Part shown: positions 15,308 to 25,214 of the stretch, piece after piece
Position numbering within the stretch: the first letter of the stretch is position 1
Layout of the letters: each line of letters opens with the position of its first letter
Assembly (NCBI GenBank): GCA_945928645.1
Contig: CAMENR010000010.1
Location: 1 to 35,917 of the forward strand
DNA length: 35,917 bases
Direction: 5' to 3'
Source: an uncultured Clostridia bacterium
GTDB taxonomy: Bacteria; Bacillota; Clostridia; Christensenellales; UBA1242
The notes under the pieces: generated by a model
Told to the model about the DNA's origin: nothing
Database searches by the model: none
Seen by the model: the letters and a program-made list of their open reading frames with translations, nothing else
Made by a program: the position numbers and the translations under genes

Positions 15308-18300
15308 ATGAAAAAAAACAGTTCTAAAGTTGTGCTTTTTATGATTATGGTTGCAATGATATCTATATTTGGCTTTGTGGCAGTTAGTTTCCGTCCAAAT
15401 GGAGACTCTGTTTATGCTGTCTGCCAAACAATAAGCAACACGTCAAGCACTATCTCATCGCAACAACCAATGCATACTTCAGATAGCAATGTTCCTTTTG
15501 CTATTTTTACTAGCACAGAGTTGGGCAGTGATTATTCTATAGTTGATTATCATCCAACATTTAACACTTCTGGCAGAAGTGAAAATATGGTGGCAGAATC
15601 CATACCTTACATACTCCTTTCCTCTAGAGAAAGCACTACCCTTCATGTAACATTCAACACTATTGATATGACTGAAGTTTGCACACCTCCTGATGTGGTA
15701 GGTTTGCAAGCTCAGATAAGAGTAAAGACAGCCAAAGCATCCAACCCAATACAAATTCAATCTAATATTGCTGGCGAAAACAATCAAATGTTAGTTTTTT
15801 CATTGGATCTTCAAAACAACCAAACAAATTGCCCTCTAATAGCAGGCAGTGGAAGTGGCAGTGATCCAACTCTTGATGGCTCAAACTACCTAGGATATAT
15901 AAAGAACCCAAACCCAGCCGAAAGTTATTATGATACCAGTTATAGAACGGGTCTTTGGGAATTTAACATAACATATATGGTAAAATATGGTCAAAACCAA
16001 ACGGCTTATTCCCTCAACTTCTCCTTTTATGTCTTAGATTTTGCCGATTATGTTCAGGAAGATAGCAAGCCCCTTTCTATATCCAATACAACACAGTTTG
16101 CATACAACAGCAAAGACACAGGATATTCTGTTTATAACTACAACTTCCCTACCCCACCAAAAGTTACTTTTGATGCCTCAAAATATGCATTTGGCTTTTC
16201 TTACTCTGCTGGCAACAACTTCTTTGATATGACTTTTAGCAAATTTGAAGAAACAGGTGCCGACAGTGGCAGGACAGGCAGAATTTATCTTAATTGCAAC
16301 AGAATATCTGCTGTTTATACCATTGACGTTTACTCTGACAGTGAGAGTGGGCTAAAATATAAGGCAATATTCGACTTTGCCGATTTTGAAAAGAATTACA
16401 TAATACCCAACTCAACCACACTTAGAACTTCCACAATGCAAGGTGTGTATTCTTTCAACCTTCAACTAGTTGCAAGAGATGCAGATAACAATTTCCAAGT
16501 GTTAGATAGCAATGGGCTTACACAAAACATAAAGAATGTGTTGACATCTCAAAAAGTGGTTATCTTTGGTTACGACCTTAGATACAATGAAGATGGAATA
16601 GAAAAATCGCTTGAAAAATACGACACTAACACATCTATATTTACAACTATTGCTTCTTACAACAACACAACTATAACAGAAGGTCAACCAGTTAATCTCG
16701 CAAGTGAAGGCAATAGATTTGCATTGCCAAGTGTAGATGGACAACTTGCCATAGCCAAGACAAATATTGCTCCACTTCGCTTTCATAGTTTTGGGGCGCT
16801 GACTGGCTCGGAAGCTCGCTTCCTGCTTATCAAAAATCAAGAAACACTTGATACTATAAAAGAATATCTTTTTGGCATTCAAGGAGGAGAAGGGACTCCA
16901 ACTCACACTGTGGAAGAACTAAAGACTTATATCAGCAACAATGGCGCTGTGTATAATAGATTTTCTGCCATAACAAGTGATGGCATTTGGCTTATGTGGC
17001 TGGATTATTCTGTAACTGTTCCATATGAAGATGAAAGTGGAGAGATAGAGTTGTCCCTTACAGGTTCTCAGTGTGTGCTCTTTCAAATTGACAACTCTAC
17101 ACGTTCGCTTGCCATTCATTCCATAACATTTGAAGATGATGTAGCAACCACCGCCCATACATTTGGTAACTACACACAAGATGAAGTTAGGGTATCAATA
17201 AAAGAAGAACCAAATGCTTTCTATTCTCCAATTTATGTAAAATATCGCTACGCATCAGATTATCGCAACTTTGGAGCAAAAACACTTCTCCAACTAAAAA
17301 CAACCAATGATATAGCAGATAGTTATATTGTAGATAATGTTAGATACAACTATTATGTAACAAACAACAACAATCAATTTACTTTCTCCAACTCAGGCGC
17401 ATATGTAGTTACCATCGAAAACAGTTCGGGGGTGGTTATGGGGAGTTATAGTTTTGTAATAGACAAGGAAAACTTTGAAAACATTGGTGTTTTTGAAGCA
17501 AAATATAATAGTGAGTTGGGCGGTTATATCAAAGGGACTAAATTGGAAAGTTCTAACACGACATCCAGCATATTATCCAGCAATTTATATGTTACTAGCG
17601 GACCATTCACATTGTCTTGGGCAAACAAAGCCAGTGGCTCACAATCTACCTGCTATGTAGCATATATGGGGCTATCAAGAGATAATACTGCAACACCTGT
17701 TATGCTTGACGGATCAAATGGCGAAAGATATATTACCAACAACTACAACCTTACCACTCTCGCCAAGAATATAGAAACAAACTACCAAAATAGCATAAAT
17801 CAGACAGTGCTAGAAGCAAATAGTTATTTCAAAAATGAAGGATTATACTTCTTCTATGTTTACGACGAATGTGGCAATAGTTTTTCGTTGTGTGTGCTAG
17901 TTGATAATACCTCCCCAGAAATTTTACAACGAAAATTTGGAGAGGAAACTCAAAACACTTTTAATCCAACCGCCAACCCAAATAACTACCAAACAGGAAA
18001 CAACAGATTGTATTTTGGCACTCACAAGGCTTTGGGTGTTGCATCAAAGCCTGTAGATGACACTATTGTAATAGACAACCCACAATACCTTGCATCATAT
18101 AACCTATCCAATGGAGAATATATAGACAGTCGCCAAGTGATTTCTTTTGAATTTTATCGTGACATTTTAAGCAGTCTTGACGGTTATTATGTTTCTTCCC
18201 CAACACTTAATTCTGATACAACTCCAACAGGAACAGAGAGTCCAAGAGAAAACTATATCGTTTTGAAAAATGAACTTCTTACATATTATGTAGATAATGA

Positions 18301-21300
18301 AATAGACACTTCTTTCAATCCAAATAATGACACAAACAAAACAAGTTATGTAACTATAATTGCAGTGAAAAATGATAGTATAAAATATTCTGGCGAAAAA
18401 GATTACTTGTTTGTTGTAAAAAATCAAAATGGAAAAGAAGCAACAAGAGAACTGCACATCAACTTTGACTGCATCCAAGGTTCATTTGTTGCCAGTAGCA
18501 ACACTTCCAACGATGCACATTATGTTTCTCGCAATGGTGCCACCAATCTTGACTTGCTAAGTTTTGAATATACTATTCCTAGCCAGTCAGATACAAGTAG
18601 GTATTATCAAATTCAATCTCTAAGTTATGAATACTATCCATATGTGTATAATACATCCAGTGCAGACTTCTCCACTTCTACTTATCCATTTGCAAAAAAT
18701 CCTAGCAAGACAGAATCAATCACAACACCAACAAGTTCTAACAACAAATATACAATATCCAATATAAACATTCAGTATGTTTCGCAAAAAGCAACCACTG
18801 CCCCTGGCAAGTATATATTGACTAGAATTATTCGTGGCGGTCAATATGCTGATGCATCTGGGACTCCTGCCCCATATTATGATGAAGTAAACAATGAATA
18901 TTATGGTGGAAAATATTACTATGACGAGGCAGAAGGCGTTTACAAATTACTTTCCCTTTTGGAACATGATGATTTGATAAGACGATACACTGTTTTTGTA
19001 GATAGAAACGGTATTATTACAGAAGAAAGCAACAATAGAGTTGTAGGCGACAACATCACACTTTATCTTGGTGGTGAAAAGGGCTGGATTTTCAAAGATT
19101 TTATCAGCGAATATAGTTCCTATTTAGTTACTAATAGATTGCCTGTTATCCTTAATGTTCCTTCTAACAAATATTTTATAACCACCTCCAGTGGAACAAT
19201 ATCCTCAAATTATAAATTTGCAAAACTCAATGTGGAAATAGAAGATCTTACTAATAATATAGTTTACACTGCCGATGGAATAGATTCTAATGGCTATTAT
19301 ACCTGTAGCGAATTGGGAGGAAGTTTTGTATTTAGGACAGAAGGTAAATATAAGTTAACAATTACCGACAATACTGGATACAATAACATTGTTACTGGCG
19401 AAAGGAATATATCCCCTAATAAATTGGAGTTTGTTTTTGAAATAAACACCTCCTCCCCTCAAGTTGATTTTTACACAACCACACGTGATTCGTTTGGGGA
19501 CCTTGTAGACACAAAACTTCAAAGCGAAATCGCCAATGAATATTGTATAAATACTCTTTTTGAGGAAGAAAACAACGCTTATGCAATGTGGAATGACTCT
19601 CGCACCCCATATGAAGCAAATATTGACAGAATAGAAGTAAATTGCACAATAGATGGAGTAACAGATAGTCAAATAATAGACTTCTCTAAATTATCTCTAA
19701 ACAAGTATATATTGGCAACCAGCGAAAACTATAACTTCCTGCAAGACAACAACATAAAACCATTTATAACTGGGTTTGAAATTTCATTCTATGGCGACTC
19801 TAACACCCCTTATATCTATGACGGTCAAGAATACTATCGCTATACATACAAACTATCCCTTGACTTATCCCAAGAGGCAGTGTATGACATCATATTCTCT
19901 TACAAAGACGCCTCATCATACACAGACTCAACCGGATACAATTATGCATCAACTTATTATTCGCTGACAATAGACAGAACAAAACCTTTTAGCAATATAA
20001 ACAACTTGCTAGCAAGTGAGTCATTCTTGGATAACTATTTTGATAATAGACAGTCTTTTAAGGAAGAATATTTTGATTTTTCACAATTTGACAATTTGCC
20101 AAGCACACTAAGCTACTCTTTTGGTGTTTCTAACAATTTCTCACTAATATATGACCATAACGAAACAGCCAATTACTTCTATATAAGGCAATATAACAAA
20201 TATGTTGACGGTTATAGCAGTATCACACCAGATATGAAACATATGGACATCTATAATGATGTAAAGTTTGCTCAATATCCAAAGTTTAGTGAAGATGGGC
20301 TAAATGGAAATATAATCAACATTGAAAAAGAAACATATTACAAAGTTAATTATTCCACTCAAACTCTTGCTCAACAAGTAACATCTTTGGGGCTTAACCC
20401 TTATGGTCATTTTGAAATTATAGAAAAGGATTATGCTGGCAACTACAGAGCCTATACTGTATATATCCCTCAACAAAACACATCAAATGTTTTGCACTTT
20501 GCAGGCAAAGATATGATAGGTGCTAGTGTTTCCAATACCCTTGATAGAGATATTACATTGCGTGGTGGATTTGAAATGACATCGTTATACAGTGATTTCG
20601 GTTGGGGCGTTGCTACGATAAGAAATGAGCGCACAAACACCGAAATTGGTCAGTTAGTTCTTACCCCTTTTGGCAAAACCCTTGACAGCACTACCATTCA
20701 AGCCCTAAAGCAAGAATTTTCTCCAGAGGTTATGACCAAATTTACAATAACTCTTTCTAGACACAATTCTATGTTTAACTCTGTATCAAAAGCCATAAAC
20801 ATTATCCCAGAGGACACAGATATAAAACTTGAATCACCAACAATAACAGAAATAACCAATTCGCAGACTGGTGAAACATCTTATACAATAACTATCCCTA
20901 GTTATGATGACAGCAGTGCTTTGTATCTTGATAAATTCGTCTTGCAGAAATATTCCCAAACAACAAAAACCTGGGAAGCAACCAATTATAATTACACTGG
21001 CATAATAGACAAATCTATGGCAACTATCACTTCCCTATCCAGAGGAATATACAAGGCAATCTATCACGATAATTATAATACTGGAGATTATTACTATATC
21101 CTTTATGTAGGCGAATATTATATCAAAGATGAAGAAGAAATGTTCAACTTCTACTCCAAGCGTGTAATAAAGGACAACGTTTATTATACTGGAGATAATG
21201 TTGATATTACATACGAAGGAAATCTTTACAAAGTAACCGTCAATGGAATCCTTTATTCTGGCACTACAAACGAAATAACCTCTCCAAATGGCAGACTAGC

Positions 21301-23638
21301 CTCTTATGGATGCAAAAAATTTACTCTCTATGCCCAGCAGACTTCAAATATCTCTGCAAGCGCTCCAGTAGGTGATGAACTTATCTATGAGATAAATTAT
21401 TATGACATAACAGAAAATACTCTTGTCAAAACAATAAAAGTGATTATAAACAACTATCTTCCAGAAATTTACCTAAAAAATGCAAGCGATGGTCTTTCTG
21501 ACATATCTTCTACTCTGGTAGAAAGTTCCACTCAAATTACCAACTCTGCAGTCAAAATAAACTGGGGAGAAATCACCGAAGAAAATACTTCCCTAGACGA
21601 AATGGTTGCTAGAGGTGCAGTGGCAAAATTATACTTTAAGGACAAAGATGGCAAGTATAAACTATACGCCAACCTCTCACAAGGTCAAATAGTTGAAGAT
21701 GAGAACTATTATAGATTAGACATAGTAAATGAAGTATTTGGAATATCTCGCTCGGTATACTTTGTAATACAACATGGCGATTTGCCTCTGTATGCAGTTC
21801 TTTCAAATAATCAAACATTATCCCCTTCCCCAGCAGAATTGCTCAATCTAACTGCAACTGGAGCTTTGCAAACAGCTTACTACAACAGTGAATCTACAAT
21901 CCCTGACAAAATAATAAATATTCTTTATCGAGCAATGCAAGAAAACCTTTCGGCATTGGGACTTGATTGCATTACTTCTAGCAACAGAACAGACTTTGAT
22001 GTTATCACAAGAAATATGGGCTTTGTAAATGGAGAATTTTCCACAAGCAACATCAGTGGAACAAATGTAACAAAATTGAACCACTATTATAGTGTTAATA
22101 ATATGGAGTTGATTCTCAATACTAATATGCAACTAAAAGTTATAGAGTTCTGCTTCAAAAACAATGTCTTGCAAAGTGCAAGAAAATATGTTGAAGGTTC
22201 TAGCAATATCCCAAGCAATGTGGGAGGAGATTATTGGACAACAATTTATCTGGTATATTTCCTTGGTGGACCTATAAAGATTGAACTGTTTGCAACAACC
22301 AAAGTTCCAAAGACCTCTAACCTCCTCAACGGAAGCATAACCTTTGGAAAGACAAACATTTCACTAGAAGGAAAGACTGCAATAAAAGCAGTGCTTGCAG
22401 GAGATGATTTGCTAGATGAAAATGGCAATCTATTTGACAGCCTAGCAGTGTCTTGGAACAGCCTTGGTCCAGATGCCAACGGAATTGACTCTTATTGGTT
22501 TAGACAAGGAAATGTTGTCGTTATAGGAGATAAAATTGGTGTGGAAGACTATGAATATACTCCAGAAATTTTCTACAACAACGGATTATCCACTTGCTAC
22601 ATCTTACCTTCTGGCGAACACACACTTATATTCCGTGATATCGCCGGAAACACACATCAATTTTCAAGCATTTCTTCTCAAAGGTATTATAAGTTGTTTG
22701 TTATAGACAGAGTTAACTTCCTTTTGTCTTATGAAGGGCAAAGGCTCAATGCCATAGACTATGGTGTATTTAATAATCAACTAAGCCTTGTAATCAATGA
22801 TAACTTTAGCGAATATTACAATATAAATAATATTCAAATTTCCGTAACACGCAACGGGAACTCTCTTACAAGTTCACAGATAACTTCCCTTATCTCAGGC
22901 AACTCTATAAACTTTGTTTCTCCTGGCAGATATACAGTGGTCTTTGACGGTTCTTACAACGGAAAACCTCTTGTAAGCAATGTTTACAACTTCACCGTTA
23001 TTTCATCTACTGCTTCTCGTATGGCATTTGAGTATCCAGAGATTGTTGGTTATCAAATAGAGCAAGTGTTGCGTGACAACGAAGATATCACATCTTCATT
23101 TGCAGTAGGAGGCAGAGTAAAATCACTGTTTATTTCCAATGACGATAGTCGCAGTGGAAATGGCTCTTATACTGTTACTCTTCGCTATGGCAGCGCCCCA
23201 CATCAAACGCTTACTTTCTCCTTCCTTATCAGTGATTTTATACCAACACTATCGTGCAACATTGGTTATGGCGAAACAACTACTGGTAATATCGAGATAA
23301 CATTCAATGCAGAATATATCTACACTCAACTTGGCGATTGTGAAGTAAAAATTATGGTATATAATCCAGATAGCAACACCTTCTATCAATACAACAAAAC
23401 ACCAATATTGATTGATCAAAATAATCTTGGCACAGCAAGAAAAATAATTCTTTCTCAAGCCAATTCCTACTTTGTCCAAGTGGAAACAGCCAATGGAAAT
23501 ATCTTGACAAGTTTCCGTGTAAACAAGAAAGAACCTCTCAACTTCTTTGCTATAGTCAGTATAATCGTAGGATCAATATTGTTGGTAATAGTAACCATAG
23601 TTATCATAAAACTTAGAACAAGAATGAAGGTTAGATAA
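15308..23638 (+). CDS. Giant secreted, membrane-anchored surface protein with Ig-like segments
   Basis: 2776 aa. The start at 15308 has GAGGTG 8 nt upstream and opens a clear signal peptide (MKKNSSK, then a hydrophobic run to about residue 27). The body is rich in Asn, Ser, Thr and Tyr with few Cys. It contains repeated endings of bacterial Ig-like domains: YDECGNSF...VDNTSPEI at about 850-870, DRTKP at about 1555, EKDYAGNY at about 1707, and FRDIAGN...VIDR at about 2441-2467. The C-terminus has one membrane helix (about 2744-2767) and a basic tail KLRTRMKVR; there is no LPxTG motif. It therefore sits on the cell membrane with a very long extracellular part. It lies behind virD4 on the same strand, 263 bp away, but has a separate transcript. 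Likely an adhesin or mating-contact protein of the T4SS (inference); an unrelated surface protein is possible. Confidence 0.85.
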   Translation: MKKNSSKVVLFMIMVAMISIFGFVAVSFRPNGDSVYAVCQTISNTSSTISSQQPMHTSDSNVPFAIFTSTELGSDYSIVDYHPTFNTSGRSENMVAESIPYILLSSRESTTLHVTFNTIDMTEVCTPPDVVGLQAQIRVKTAKASNPIQIQSNIAGENNQMLVFSLDLQNNQTNCPLIAGSGSGSDPTLDGSNYLGYIKNPNPAESYYDTSYRTGLWEFNITYMVKYGQNQTAYSLNFSFYVLDFADYVQEDSKPLSISNTTQFAYNSKDTGYSVYNYNFPTPPKVTFDASKYAFGFSYSAGNNFFDMTFSKFEETGADSGRTGRIYLNCNRISAVYTIDVYSDSESGLKYKAIFDFADFEKNYIIPNSTTLRTSTMQGVYSFNLQLVARDADNNFQVLDSNGLTQNIKNVLTSQKVVIFGYDLRYNEDGIEKSLEKYDTNTSIFTTIASYNNTTITEGQPVNLASEGNRFALPSVDGQLAIAKTNIAPLRFHSFGALTGSEARFLLIKNQETLDTIKEYLFGIQGGEGTPTHTVEELKTYISNNGAVYNRFSAITSDGIWLMWLDYSVTVPYEDESGEIELSLTGSQCVLFQIDNSTRSLAIHSITFEDDVATTAHTFGNYTQDEVRVSIKEEPNAFYSPIYVKYRYASDYRNFGAKTLLQLKTTNDIADSYIVDNVRYNYYVTNNNNQFTFSNSGAYVVTIENSSGVVMGSYSFVIDKENFENIGVFEAKYNSELGGYIKGTKLESSNTTSSILSSNLYVTSGPFTLSWANKASGSQSTCYVAYMGLSRDNTATPVMLDGSNGERYITNNYNLTTLAKNIETNYQNSINQTVLEANSYFKNEGLYFFYVYDECGNSFSLCVLVDNTSPEILQRKFGEETQNTFNPTANPNNYQTGNNRLYFGTHKALGVASKPVDDTIVIDNPQYLASYNLSNGEYIDSRQVISFEFYRDILSSLDGYYVSSPTLNSDTTPTGTESPRENYIVLKNELLTYYVDNEIDTSFNPNNDTNKTSYVTIIAVKNDSIKYSGEKDYLFVVKNQNGKEATRELHINFDCIQGSFVASSNTSNDAHYVSRNGATNLDLLSFEYTIPSQSDTSRYYQIQSLSYEYYPYVYNTSSADFSTSTYPFAKNPSKTESITTPTSSNNKYTISNINIQYVSQKATTAPGKYILTRIIRGGQYADASGTPAPYYDEVNNEYYGGKYYYDEAEGVYKLLSLLEHDDLIRRYTVFVDRNGIITEESNNRVVGDNITLYLGGEKGWIFKDFISEYSSYLVTNRLPVILNVPSNKYFITTSSGTISSNYKFAKLNVEIEDLTNNIVYTADGIDSNGYYTCSELGGSFVFRTEGKYKLTITDNTGYNNIVTGERNISPNKLEFVFEINTSSPQVDFYTTTRDSFGDLVDTKLQSEIANEYCINTLFEEENNAYAMWNDSRTPYEANIDRIEVNCTIDGVTDSQIIDFSKLSLNKYILATSENYNFLQDNNIKPFITGFEISFYGDSNTPYIYDGQEYYRYTYKLSLDLSQEAVYDIIFSYKDASSYTDSTGYNYASTYYSLTIDRTKPFSNINNLLASESFLDNYFDNRQSFKEEYFDFSQFDNLPSTLSYSFGVSNNFSLIYDHNETANYFYIRQYNKYVDGYSSITPDMKHMDIYNDVKFAQYPKFSEDGLNGNIINIEKETYYKVNYSTQTLAQQVTSLGLNPYGHFEIIEKDYAGNYRAYTVYIPQQNTSNVLHFAGKDMIGASVSNTLDRDITLRGGFEMTSLYSDFGWGVATIRNERTNTEIGQLVLTPFGKTLDSTTIQALKQEFSPEVMTKFTITLSRHNSMFNSVSKAINIIPEDTDIKLESPTITEITNSQTGETSYTITIPSYDDSSALYLDKFVLQKYSQTTKTWEATNYNYTGIIDKSMATITSLSRGIYKAIYHDNYNTGDYYYILYVGEYYIKDEEEMFNFYSKRVIKDNVYYTGDNVDITYEGNLYKVTVNGILYSGTTNEITSPNGRLASYGCKKFTLYAQQTSNISASAPVGDELIYEINYYDITENTLVKTIKVIINNYLPEIYLKNASDGLSDISSTLVESSTQITNSAVKINWGEITEENTSLDEMVARGAVAKLYFKDKDGKYKLYANLSQGQIVEDENYYRLDIVNEVFGISRSVYFVIQHGDLPLYAVLSNNQTLSPSPAELLNLTATGALQTAYYNSESTIPDKIINILYRAMQENLSALGLDCITSSNRTDFDVITRNMGFVNGEFSTSNISGTNVTKLNHYYSVNNMELILNTNMQLKVIEFCFKNNVLQSARKYVEGSSNIPSNVGGDYWTTIYLVYFLGGPIKIELFATTKVPKTSNLLNGSITFGKTNISLEGKTAIKAVLAGDDLLDENGNLFDSLAVSWNSLGPDANGIDSYWFRQGNVVVIGDKIGVEDYEYTPEIFYNNGLSTCYILPSGEHTLIFRDIAGNTHQFSSISSQRYYKLFVIDRVNFLLSYEGQRLNAIDYGVFNNQLSLVINDNFSEYYNINNIQISVTRNGNSLTSSQITSLISGNSINFVSPGRYTVVFDGSYNGKPLVSNVYNFTVISSTASRMAFEYPEIVGYQIEQVLRDNEDITSSFAVGGRVKSLFISNDDSRSGNGSYTVTLRYGSAPHQTLTFSFLISDFIPTLSCNIGYGETTTGNIEITFNAEYIYTQLGDCEVKIMVYNPDSNTFYQYNKTPILIDQNNLGTARKIILSQANSYFVQVETANGNILTSFRVNKKEPLNFFAIVSIIVGSILLVIVTIVIIKLRTRMKVR

Positions 23639-23676
23639 TTATCACAACTTAGAAAAAGAATGAAGGTTAGATAATT
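23611..23676 (+). repeat. Duplication of the last codons and stop of the giant gene
   Basis: 30-nt copies at 23611-23640 and 23647-23676 differ at one base. The period is 36 nt, so the second copy stays in frame: after the TAA the reading continues LSQLRKRMKVR and reaches a second TAA. The gene's basic C-terminal tail is thus repeated just beyond its own stop. Confidence 0.85.
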
Positions 23677-23693
23677 GTAATAATTTGCATACG

Positions 23694-23743
23694 ATACAAT
23701 ACAATATAATACAATACAATACAATACAATACAATACAATACA
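23694..23743. repeat. Pentanucleotide (ATACA) tandem repeat, 10 units
   Basis: Ten units of ATACA (one variant, ATATA) cover 50 nt between the giant gene and its terminator. This is a slippage-prone microsatellite in the 3' untranslated region. Confidence 0.95.
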
Positions 23744-23776
23744 AAAACATCTCTCAAATCGAGAGATGTTTTTTAT
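23742..23776 (+). terminator. Terminator after the giant surface-protein gene
   Basis: A 10-bp perfect stem (23746-23755 / 23761-23770, loop AAATC) followed by a T-run to 23774. Strong intrinsic terminator. Confidence 0.88.
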
Positions 23777-23900
23777 AAAAAAAATTTACTAACAAGATTG
23801 ATGATTTTCCCTAATTGTAGTTATATCTACCACCCCTACATGCACTTTACCTTTTTGACCTAAGAATTGCTTGCCTTTGTAATTTATTTGTAACGACTAA

Positions 23901-23918
23901 CTTGTAGAGTCCTACAAG
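23901..23918 (-). terminator. Weak hairpin directly after the Rho-like gene
   Basis: Stem CTTGTAG (23901-23907) / CTACAAG (23912-23918), 4-nt loop, abutting the stop codon. The minus-strand sequence after it (TTAGTCGTTAC) is a poor T-run. The remaining 125 bp to the convergent terminator hold no gene. Confidence 0.35.
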
Positions 23919-25088
23919 CTAATTAATAATATCTTTAACATCTACAAAGTTGCAAGCAACATCTCTTAGGTCTTCTTCCAAAAGGTTGTTCATCTTGCTT
24001 CCATCGTGTTTCATTATCGAAACAATTGTTACACTTGCTCCATTTTCATAAAATCCCGCCATTCTCATCAAAAGCATACACAGAGAAAATGAACCTTCTT
24101 TTATATCCAAGGCAGAATATCCATGAGTCAAGTTAAAATATCTCACCAACTTTAACAACTCACAAAAATACACCACAACCTTTTCACCTTTTTCTATCAA
24201 TCGCTTCAATCTTTCATAAACAAGTTTTATAGAAAACATATTTCTTCTTTCGCTATCGCCTACAAAAGTCCAAAAGTTTTCAAAAGGGTCATCATGCTCA
24301 TCTTCTGGGATAACATCTAGTCGCAAGGTTAATTTCTTTACATCTTTAATCGCTTCAAACGAAGAATAAACTTCGTATTCATTTGCTCTTGATGGAGTCA
24401 AAATTATGTTCTTACTACCCTCCAGAATTTCTGTTTTGCCAAGTTTTATCTTAAAGGGTTTATTCTCACATTGTGAAAGTCGTTTGTGTGCAATCTGCTC
24501 ATATACAAGTCGTTCTGGTTGTTCTTTACTTTTTACTTCGTCTATGTATTTTGCATTTTTAGCTAGTTGTCTATAACTGCATTTGACATAATCTCCCAGA
24601 CGCATATTATGAACTGATATAACCTCTGCTGGCACATACACTACACCCTTTGCGCTGGAAGAATGACCTCCTGGGAATAGAAAACTCCTATCCTTGCCAA
24701 TCTCCATCAAATAGCCTGCAAACTCGCCTTCTTCTACATCTGCCTCACTAAAAAAATCAAATCCACTGTCTGCCAGCATATCAAAATCGTTTTCTTCTCC
24801 TATTGACGAAAAATCATACGAACCATTGTTGCTCTTTTCTTCATCAAGCCCCTTAAAAAGAACTCTCCTACTTTTGTCAACAAATTGATTTGCCTTGACC
24901 TTTGGCGGTCTGCCTTGCCTACTCTTTGGTATTTCTGGGCTTTCTGCTCCGGATAATATATTGCAAACCTTGGCTATTAAATCTTCTTTTTTATAAGTTG
25001 TAGGCGAAACAACCCCAACATCGCGTGCGATATTGCGTAGTTCAAAAATGCTTGCCCTTCGTAGCGACATCTCAGTTTGCTTATCCAT
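23919..25088 (-). CDS. Rho-like protein with degenerate ATPase site (Rho pseudoenzyme)
   Basis: 389 aa laid out like transcription terminator Rho. Residues 8-47 form a Rho_N helical domain (SLRRASIFELRNIARDVGV...YKKEDLIAKV); a basic RQGRPPK and an acidic linker follow. Residues 121-175 match the Rho cold-shock RNA-binding fold (GYLMEIGKDRSFLFPGG... VYVPAEVI...MRLGDYVK). After 210 comes the ATPase core in Rho order: LGKTEILEGSKNIILTPSRA aligns with Rho's GxRGLIVAPPKAGKT but the P-loop GKT is gone; GEKVVVYFCELLKLVRYFN (301-319) aligns with GKDVVILLDSITRLARAYN but lacks the Walker B Asp; ASVTIVSIMKHDGSKMNNLL (351-370) aligns with GSLTIIATALIDTGSRMDEV. RNA binding may persist without ATP hydrolysis. 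AGAGAGG precedes the ATG. Its partner or target is unknown. Confidence 0.75.
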   Translation of the reverse strand: MDKQTEMSLRRASIFELRNIARDVGVVSPTTYKKEDLIAKVCNILSGAESPEIPKSRQGRPPKVKANQFVDKSRRVLFKGLDEEKSNNGSYDFSSIGEENDFDMLADSGFDFFSEADVEEGEFAGYLMEIGKDRSFLFPGGHSSSAKGVVYVPAEVISVHNMRLGDYVKCSYRQLAKNAKYIDEVKSKEQPERLVYEQIAHKRLSQCENKPFKIKLGKTEILEGSKNIILTPSRANEYEVYSSFEAIKDVKKLTLRLDVIPEDEHDDPFENFWTFVGDSERRNMFSIKLVYERLKRLIEKGEKVVVYFCELLKLVRYFNLTHGYSALDIKEGSFSLCMLLMRMAGFYENGASVTIVSIMKHDGSKMNNLLEEDLRDVACNFVDVKDIIN

Positions 25089-25133
25089 AAATACCTCTCT
25101 GCTAATTTTTAATATTTTTTAATATTTTTTGAT

Positions 25134-25162
25134 AGTATATTCTATTTTTCAGAATTTGTAAA
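25134..25162 (-). promoter_or_regulatory. Promoter of the Rho-like gene
   Basis: Minus strand: -35 TTTACA (25157-25162), 17-nt spacer, -10 TATACT (25134-25139), about 45 nt upstream of the ATG. Confidence 0.6.
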
Positions 25163-25184
25163 GTCATTTTCACCTTTTTGTGCA

Positions 25185-25214
25185 TAAAAAAGGCGATTTG
25201 AATTTCAAATCGCC
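25185..25214 (-). terminator. Terminator of the spoIIR-sleB-ypeB unit
   Basis: Perfect 9-bp stem GGCGATTTG (25192-25200) / CAAATCGCC (25206-25214), followed on the minus strand by TTTTTTATG. It stands 178 bp after the ypeB stop; the stretch 25215-25392 has no ORF with a ribosome site and no recognised RNA. Confidence 0.8.

Noticed and set aside
23467..23757. 96-aa minus-strand ORF with LYCIV repeats
   Set aside because: The repeats are the ATACA pentanucleotide tract read in reverse; the start is a TTG inside a terminator stem and there is no ribosome site.
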